Below are positions 59,859 through 64,000 of a stretch of 64,000 bases of DNA, one piece after another. The translations under genes and the position numbers were made by a program. Where the stretch lies: the NCBI GenBank assembly GCA_965662365.1, contig CBFIHR010000007.1, forward strand, positions 1 to 64,000, read 5' to 3'. The notes beneath the pieces are model-generated. The model was not told the origin of the DNA. It searched no databases and saw only the letters and a program-made list of their open reading frames with translations. The stretch comes from CAWVWD01 sp965662365 (GTDB lineage: Bacteria > Bacteroidota > Bacteroidia > Chitinophagales > Saprospiraceae). The first letter of the stretch is position 1, and every line of letters starts with the position of its first letter.

Positions 59859-59951
59859 AACAAAATTGGAAAAATCTCGTATATTTTTAGCCGTTTTTTA
59901 AAATACACACCAACAAAATAAAATTAACAACATAATTAAAATACATATTTT

Positions 59952-60671
59952 ATGTCTAAAGAAAATGGAGTACCAAAAAACCCACAAAGGCATTGGGGAA
60001 AATTAAGTGGAGAAAATTCATGGACGATGTTTAAAGTGGTTGCAGAGTTTGTAGATGGATTTGAGCGTATGAATAAGATTGGCCCTTGTATTTCAATATT
60101 CGGTTCGGCGAGAACACATCCCGAAGATAAATATTATAAAACTGCCGTTCAATTAGCGTATCGTTTGTCACAAGAAGGTTTTGGCGTAATTACCGGCGGT
60201 GGGCCAGGTATTATGGAAGCGGGTAATCGAGGGGCAACAATGAATGATGGAACGTCTGTTGGTTTGAATATTGAGCTGCCACATGAGCAGGGCAACAACC
60301 CGTATATTTCACCTGATAAAGTTTTGAATTTCCACTACTTTTTTGTTCGCAAAGTCATGTTTGTCAAGTATGCACAAGCATTCGTTGCTTTCCCGGGTGG
60401 ATTTGGCACAATGGACGAATTATTTGAAGTTTTAACTTTAATTCAAACCGGAAAAATCGAAGCGGTTCCTGTTATTTTATTCGGTTCAGATTTTTGGGGC
60501 GGTATGAATAATTGGATTCAAAAAACGCTTGCCGACGAGTTTAAAACGATCAGCCCAGAAGATATGAATTTGATTCCGATTACCGATGATATTGAAGAGG
60601 TGATTACGATTATCAATGAGTTTTATGCAGATAAGCAGCATATCTTAAAGCCCAATTATGAAATGGCTTGA
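59952..60671 (+). CDS. LOG family protein (TIGR00730; nucleoside 5'-monophosphate phosphoribohydrolase type)
   Basis: A 239-residue Rossmann-like protein. The two signature motifs are ITGGGPGIMEAGNRGA and FPGGFGTMDELFEVLT, which form the active site of LOG (lonely guy) lysine decarboxylase-like proteins. Characterised members release the base from cytokinin or other nucleoside 5'-monophosphates. Despite old annotations they are not lysine decarboxylases. The N-terminal extension (MSKENGVPKNPQRHWGKLSG) is common in Bacteroidota. It is cytoplasmic. An AT-rich hairpin follows, convergent with dgkA. Confidence 0.92.
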   Translation: MSKENGVPKNPQRHWGKLSGENSWTMFKVVAEFVDGFERMNKIGPCISIFGSARTHPEDKYYKTAVQLAYRLSQEGFGVITGGGPGIMEAGNRGATMNDGTSVGLNIELPHEQGNNPYISPDKVLNFHYFFVRKVMFVKYAQAFVAFPGGFGTMDELFEVLTLIQTGKIEAVPVILFGSDFWGGMNNWIQKTLADEFKTISPEDMNLIPITDDIEEVITIINEFYADKQHILKPNYEMA

Positions 60672-60694
60672 TAGATACGAAGTATAAATTATAG

Positions 60695-60727
60695 GGTATA
60701 AAGTGTATTTTTTTGATACTTTATACC
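60695..60727. repeat. AT-rich hairpin between convergent LOG and dgkA genes
   Basis: GGTATAAAGT (60695-60704) and ACTTTATACC (60718-60727) pair perfectly, with the outer arms AGATA...AGTATAAA and TACTTTATATCT extending the stem. It is related in sequence to the hairpin at 40904-40962 and probably ends both transcripts. Confidence 0.65.
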
Positions 60728-60740
60728 TTGTACTTTATAT

Positions 60741-61124
60741 CTAAAAAATGGCTTCAATAAACGGATTCCAGAAAATCATTAGTCCAATTATGGCGGCAGC
60801 GATGGCTAAAATCAAAACAGCTGCAGCGGCGGCATCTTTCGCCTTTCCGGCCAATTCATTGTATTCAGGAGAAACCAAGTCAACAAGATATTCTAAGGCG
60901 GTATTCATCGCTTCTGCTGCCAAAACCATAGCCATTGCAATAATGCATAATAGCCATTCTGTTTTTGAAATATTGAAAAAGAAACCGCCTACAGTTACCA
61001 ATATTATAAAAAAAGCGTGGATTCGAGCGTTTATTTGTGATTGAAATAAATCTCTAATTCCATTAAAGGCATATTTAAAACTATTGATTCTTGTCTGGAT
61101 CTGATTTTTCTTTTTTTCCATCAT
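60741..61124 (-). CDS. dgkA: Diacylglycerol kinase family protein (DgkA/undecaprenol kinase type)
   Basis: A protein of about 127 residues starting MMEKKKNQIQTRINSF; a TTG or ATG further upstream (61181) would extend it well into the preceding gene. The family shows one amphipathic and three membrane helices: ARIHAFFIILVTVGGFFF, WLLCIIAMAMVLAAEAMNTALE, and AAAAAVLILAIAAAIIGLMIF. The catalytic signature is EAMNTALEYLVDLVSPEYN then AGKAKDAAAAAVL. Enzymes of this type phosphorylate diacylglycerol or undecaprenol in the inner membrane. Its start overlaps the end of the EEP-fold gene by 44 bases, so the two are translationally linked. Confidence 0.92.
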   Translation of the reverse strand: MMEKKKNQIQTRINSFKYAFNGIRDLFQSQINARIHAFFIILVTVGGFFFNISKTEWLLCIIAMAMVLAAEAMNTALEYLVDLVSPEYNELAGKAKDAAAAAVLILAIAAAIIGLMIFWNPFIEAIF

Positions 61125-62040
61125 ACTTGCGGTTGAATTGATAAGTTCCCATAATACCAACCTTATTTTTTCCTGATTCATTGATAGAAATAAAGTCAGT
61201 ACATTCTAATTCTTCGGAATAAAGAATATGATCAATTGGACTTTCGCCAATAACTGTTTGAGTAGTTCGACTTTCTTTTAAGTTCGCATTTGCTCGTAGT
61301 TTATTCATTTCGCTGGAGTAGGTGACAACATTATAATCACCGACTGCAATCACAGGTCCATTGATATCATTAATAAAGTTGGTAATAACTTTAAGATGTT
61401 GGCTGATTTCTTTGTAAGCATTCATATCAATCGGAGGAGTTGTAATACTACTTACAAAGTGTACTTCTTGATTGTCGATTTTAATCGAACCGTGAATATT
61501 TGGAGCATTTTTGTAGTGAAAAGTATCAATTTCAATAAACGGATATTTAGAATAAATACCAGGATTATAAATATCTAAACTGATGAAAGTCTTCTCGAAA
61601 GGATATTTTTCTGAAAGATATTCCTTTAAGGCATAATCCCAATTTGGATCTAAATTTTGAAAAGAAATAATGTCAGGATTGTTCTCTATGATGGCTTTTA
61701 TTGTTTCCTCATAGTTCGTACTATTCTCTATATTGACATGTGCTACTTTAAAAAAAGTACCGTATTGAATTGGATAAAATGGCTCACGAGTCCTCAGGTG
61801 TAAGCATAAGACTCCGCAACAAGCTAAACTCACCCACATAGATTTTGAATCATTAAAAGCCATGAACAAAATCCCTAAAGCCAAACAACCGAACATCAAT
61901 TGAACAGCATGATTTGCTAATCGCTTGAAAAAAATTTGTTCGGGAGTGTATATCGCAAAGATAGTGACAATGACCAGAGTTCCCCAAATTGCATATTGGT
62001 ACAACTTTGCTCCGGTAAAAAAAAATATGATATTTTTCAT
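61081..62040 (-). CDS. Membrane-bound endonuclease/exonuclease/phosphatase (EEP)-fold protein lacking key catalytic residues
   Basis: A 319-residue protein with three N-terminal membrane helices (about 15-31, 40-60 and 66-82), then an EEP-fold domain facing the periplasm. Compared with exonuclease III in this window, VGIQETK is replaced by IISFQNLDP (the metal-binding Glu is missing) and HSDHCPV by NKVGIMGTYQF (the final Asp-His is missing). VAVGDYNVVTYSSEM and SPIDHILYSEEL are kept. It is therefore probably inactive or uses another mechanism. Typical relatives with this membrane layout keep the residues. It overlaps dgkA downstream and is divergent from the GT39 gene. Confidence 0.78.
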   Translation of the reverse strand: MKNIIFFFTGAKLYQYAIWGTLVIVTIFAIYTPEQIFFKRLANHAVQLMFGCLALGILFMAFNDSKSMWVSLACCGVLCLHLRTREPFYPIQYGTFFKVAHVNIENSTNYEETIKAIIENNPDIISFQNLDPNWDYALKEYLSEKYPFEKTFISLDIYNPGIYSKYPFIEIDTFHYKNAPNIHGSIKIDNQEVHFVSSITTPPIDMNAYKEISQHLKVITNFINDINGPVIAVGDYNVVTYSSEMNKLRANANLKESRTTQTVIGESPIDHILYSEELECTDFISINESGKNKVGIMGTYQFNRKYDGKKEKSDPDKNQ

Positions 62041-62050
62041 AGTGTTTTGA

Positions 62051-62164
62051 TATAAAAACCGCAGGCAAATTTCATTAAAAAAAATGATAAGTAGAAATGA
62101 ATATTAATATAAAAACCGTAGGCAAATTTCATTAAAAAAAATGATAAGTAGAAATTAATATGGA
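62051..62164. repeat. 57-bp tandem duplication in a divergent promoter region
   Basis: Unit 1 (62051-62107) and unit 2 (62108-62164) both begin TATAAAAACCG and share CAAATTTCATTAAAAAAA and TGATAAGTAGAAAT. They differ at two positions inside the core and in the last bases. A third unit seems to begin at 62165 (TATAAA) and then diverges. Confidence 0.88.
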
Positions 62165-62208
62165 TATAAATATCTTATGGTTATTGAACAAGAGTCCTTT
62201 CTCAATTG

Positions 62209-62216
62209 TACCTTTG
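62209..62216 (+). promoter_or_regulatory. -7 box (TACCTTTG) ahead of the GT39 gene
   Basis: An exact TAnnTTTG match 22 bp before the ATG at 62239. A TTG at 62184-62186 is a possible -33 element with a 22-base spacer. Confidence 0.45.
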
Positions 62217-62238
62217 TGAGAAATTAGAATTTTAAACT

Positions 62239-63930
62239 ATGCAATCAATCATTAAAAACCGTAATATACAACTTACATTTGTTGGTATCGTTTTATTTAT
62301 ATTTTTCTTAGGCAATTATCAATTTTCACTTTGGGATAATTCAGAGTCGGTCGTGGCCTTGACCGCTCAAAAAGCAGCACTTACAGGCGACTGGACCCCT
62401 GCGTTTTTTAGTTTTGTAGATGGTATCAGACTTCATCCGCTACAAGTTTGGGAAACCATAATTTCGTATGAAATATTCGGTGTAAGTGAGTTTGCGACTC
62501 GTTTTCCTGCTTTGTTGTATGTAGTTTTGACTTTAGTGACGCTTTTCTATTTTGTACGAAACTGGTACGATGAAAAAACGGCAATTTTGGCAATCGTGAT
62601 TTTAAGTTCTTCGTTTCTTTTACCGACTTTAGCCAAAGTTAATTTAGCGGAAAGCGGTCTATTATTTTATGCAACGGTGATGTTCGGAGCATTTTGGTCT
62701 AATTTAAAAACAAAGGATTTAAAAATGACCATTGTGTTTTGGGTAGCGGCTTTATTTTCTACTTTTCATGGTGGCTTTGTGGCAATCATTCCTTTTGTCG
62801 GTTCGTGGCTGGTTTTATTTTTTGTAAAAAAAGAGCAGCGACAAGCCTTAATGAATATTCAACCCTATTTAATCATCGTGGCGATTATTCCGATTATTGC
62901 TTGGGCAATGATGAATAAGGTCGATGCAGATAGTCTTAAAATCGACCCTTCGATGTTTTTTAATAGTAGCGATTTGACAAAAAACTCGACTTCCGTCAAT
63001 ATCGGCCGTCAAACCTTCCTACTTTTAATTGGATTTTTACCGTGGATTACTTTATTACCAGCGAGTTTGGTACGATTAGGAAAAGAGGCGGTAAAGCGAG
63101 ATGAAACAGCTTTATTCTTTGGTGCTTGGATTGTATTTGGCTATGTTTTGTTTGAGTTTTTGCCGACAACGATGCAAATGCCTTCTGTTGTTATTTTTCC
63201 TGCAATTGCGATTTTGATGGCTCAAAAATTCTGGTATCACGAAGCGGCTTGTGAGCGATTCCAGAATGCACCGATAAATGAGCATCTCGAAATTCGAGCA
63301 AAAAAAGCTGGTTTTCAAGAGGAAAATGTCATGAAAACATCGCAGCTTTTGGGCGTGATTGCGGTATTTGTCATCACTTTTATTTTGTCCATGATCGGTT
63401 ATTCGCAAGGCGTCGGCATTATGCGGACAGGTTTCGTTGGCATGATACTTTGGATTACGAGTTTTATCGTTGCTATCGGTTTGTATGCTCGAAATATGAA
63501 TATGGTATTTTATGGAGCAGTCTCAGGCGGTTTGTTGTTTGTGTTATTTACATGGTTACTGGTGATTCCTGTCTTAGAACCTGCTCGCTCGTTTACAAAA
63601 CGGACTGCGGAAACGGTCGAAAAATTAGAAGGCGAAGGAACAGTAATTGTCGCCGTGAGCGATGAATATGCTTTGCCGAGTTTACCATTTTATTTAGATA
63701 AAAAAAGCGTTAAATTTTCTTTTAATTCAGATAAAAAAACAATCAAAGAAACTGTTAAATCACTTTATTTTGAGGATAAAAAACACACCTTCATTTTAGA
63801 TGATTATCAATATAAAGCGATAAAAAAAATCGTCAATTCGGATAAAAACAAAGCAGCCCAAATTATACCGATAGAAGGCGTTTTGATGAAAGATAGACGA
63901 GCCGGAAATTATTGGATTGTGCAGCAGTAA
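62239..63930 (+). CDS. GT39/ArnT-like integral membrane glycosyltransferase
   Basis: A 563-residue inner-membrane protein with about eleven or twelve helices and a C-terminal soluble domain of about 110 residues. The first periplasmic loop, LWDNSESVVALTAQKAALTG followed by DWTPAFF...HPLQVWETIISYEIFG, parallels the ArnT/PMT_2 loop (DExxYAxxAxxMxxxGDW...KPPLxYW). The acidic catalytic position is occupied by DNSES. Members move sugars from polyprenyl-phosphate carriers to lipid A, proteins or glycans on the periplasmic face. The acceptor is unknown. It has its own promoter, preceded by the 57-bp tandem repeat, and a terminator follows. Confidence 0.82.
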   Translation: MQSIIKNRNIQLTFVGIVLFIFFLGNYQFSLWDNSESVVALTAQKAALTGDWTPAFFSFVDGIRLHPLQVWETIISYEIFGVSEFATRFPALLYVVLTLVTLFYFVRNWYDEKTAILAIVILSSSFLLPTLAKVNLAESGLLFYATVMFGAFWSNLKTKDLKMTIVFWVAALFSTFHGGFVAIIPFVGSWLVLFFVKKEQRQALMNIQPYLIIVAIIPIIAWAMMNKVDADSLKIDPSMFFNSSDLTKNSTSVNIGRQTFLLLIGFLPWITLLPASLVRLGKEAVKRDETALFFGAWIVFGYVLFEFLPTTMQMPSVVIFPAIAILMAQKFWYHEAACERFQNAPINEHLEIRAKKAGFQEENVMKTSQLLGVIAVFVITFILSMIGYSQGVGIMRTGFVGMILWITSFIVAIGLYARNMNMVFYGAVSGGLLFVLFTWLLVIPVLEPARSFTKRTAETVEKLEGEGTVIVAVSDEYALPSLPFYLDKKSVKFSFNSDKKTIKETVKSLYFEDKKHTFILDDYQYKAIKKIVNSDKNKAAQIIPIEGVLMKDRRAGNYWIVQQ

Positions 63931-63937
63931 ATTCATA

Positions 63938-63970
63938 AAACCGTGTCGGTTTCAAAAATCGATACGGTTT
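63938..63970 (+). terminator. Terminator after the GT39 gene
   Basis: Arms AAACCGTGTCG and CGATACGGTTT pair with one G-T wobble around an 11-base loop; the T-run is short. Confidence 0.7.
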
Positions 63971-64000
63971 ATAATCCACCATTCAAAATCAAAATAGTTA

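Overview
The window is AT-rich chromosomal DNA from a free-living member of the Bacteroidota, most likely a Saprospiria or Chitinophagia relative. The reasons are a full-length SprA (the type IX secretion translocon), a Rho with the long charged N-terminal insert seen in this phylum, TAnnTTTG-like promoter boxes, little sign of Shine-Dalgarno sequences, several TTG or GTG starts, and many small outer-membrane barrels and lipoproteins. I see no rRNA, tRNA, CRISPR array, phage or intact insertion sequence.

Layout. 1-3.5 kb: a lipoprotein cut by the window edge, a small MIase-like protein, an MFS permease and an outer-membrane barrel. 3.5-12 kb: sprA with ruvA upstream of it. 12-17 kb: a PH-like membrane protein, a HAD phosphatase next to an arginyltransferase-like protein, a lipoprotein, a TPMT-type methyltransferase and an unknown protein. 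17.6-21 kb: a peptidoglycan amidase followed by two tandem MCE/MlaD lipid-transport proteins. 21-26 kb: a secreted flavoprotein oxidase, an ArsR regulator, a TIGR04282-type transferase, superoxide dismutase and a secreted unknown. 26-30 kb: a candidate sugar or osmolyte operon (GH63-like hydrolase, Na+/solute symporter, ROK kinase). 30-37 kb: an S1/P1-PLC-like hydrolase, an OppC permease, a degenerate sigma factor with a TM-TPR partner, 7Fe ferredoxin, exonuclease III and serS. 38-47 kb: rho, a lone CBM48 protein, ruvX and def, an exported LD-carboxypeptidase, an ECF sigma factor, a small unknown, MscS, acyl-CoA dehydrogenase and fabH. 47-54 kb: an M43 metalloprotease, two neighbouring unknowns that share a C-terminal motif, a bactofilin and several unknown envelope proteins. 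55-64 kb: moeA and a MobA fusion, recX, a LOG-family hydrolase, diacylglycerol kinase, a degenerate EEP-fold protein and a GT39-type glycosyltransferase.

The most interesting signals lie between or at the ends of the annotated genes. Three intergenic stretches hold decayed gene pieces: the C-terminus of a PIN-domain toxin (about 59.1-59.3 kb), both ends of an internally deleted NAD(P)H quinone oxidoreductase (about 54.8-55.1 kb), and a 50-codon unknown remnant (about 52.0 kb). Two adjacent unknown genes at 49.1-51.2 kb share a D-x-D-x-D/FVS motif module, and the larger one shows signs of a frameshift near its end. There are also two copies of a roughly 40-bp palindrome with a common core, a 57-bp tandem duplication in a divergent promoter, a 15-bp element shared by two leaders, and a promoter-plus-terminator unit ahead of fdxA that could be a small RNA. 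All functions are read from sequence motifs and memory of families; no database search was run.
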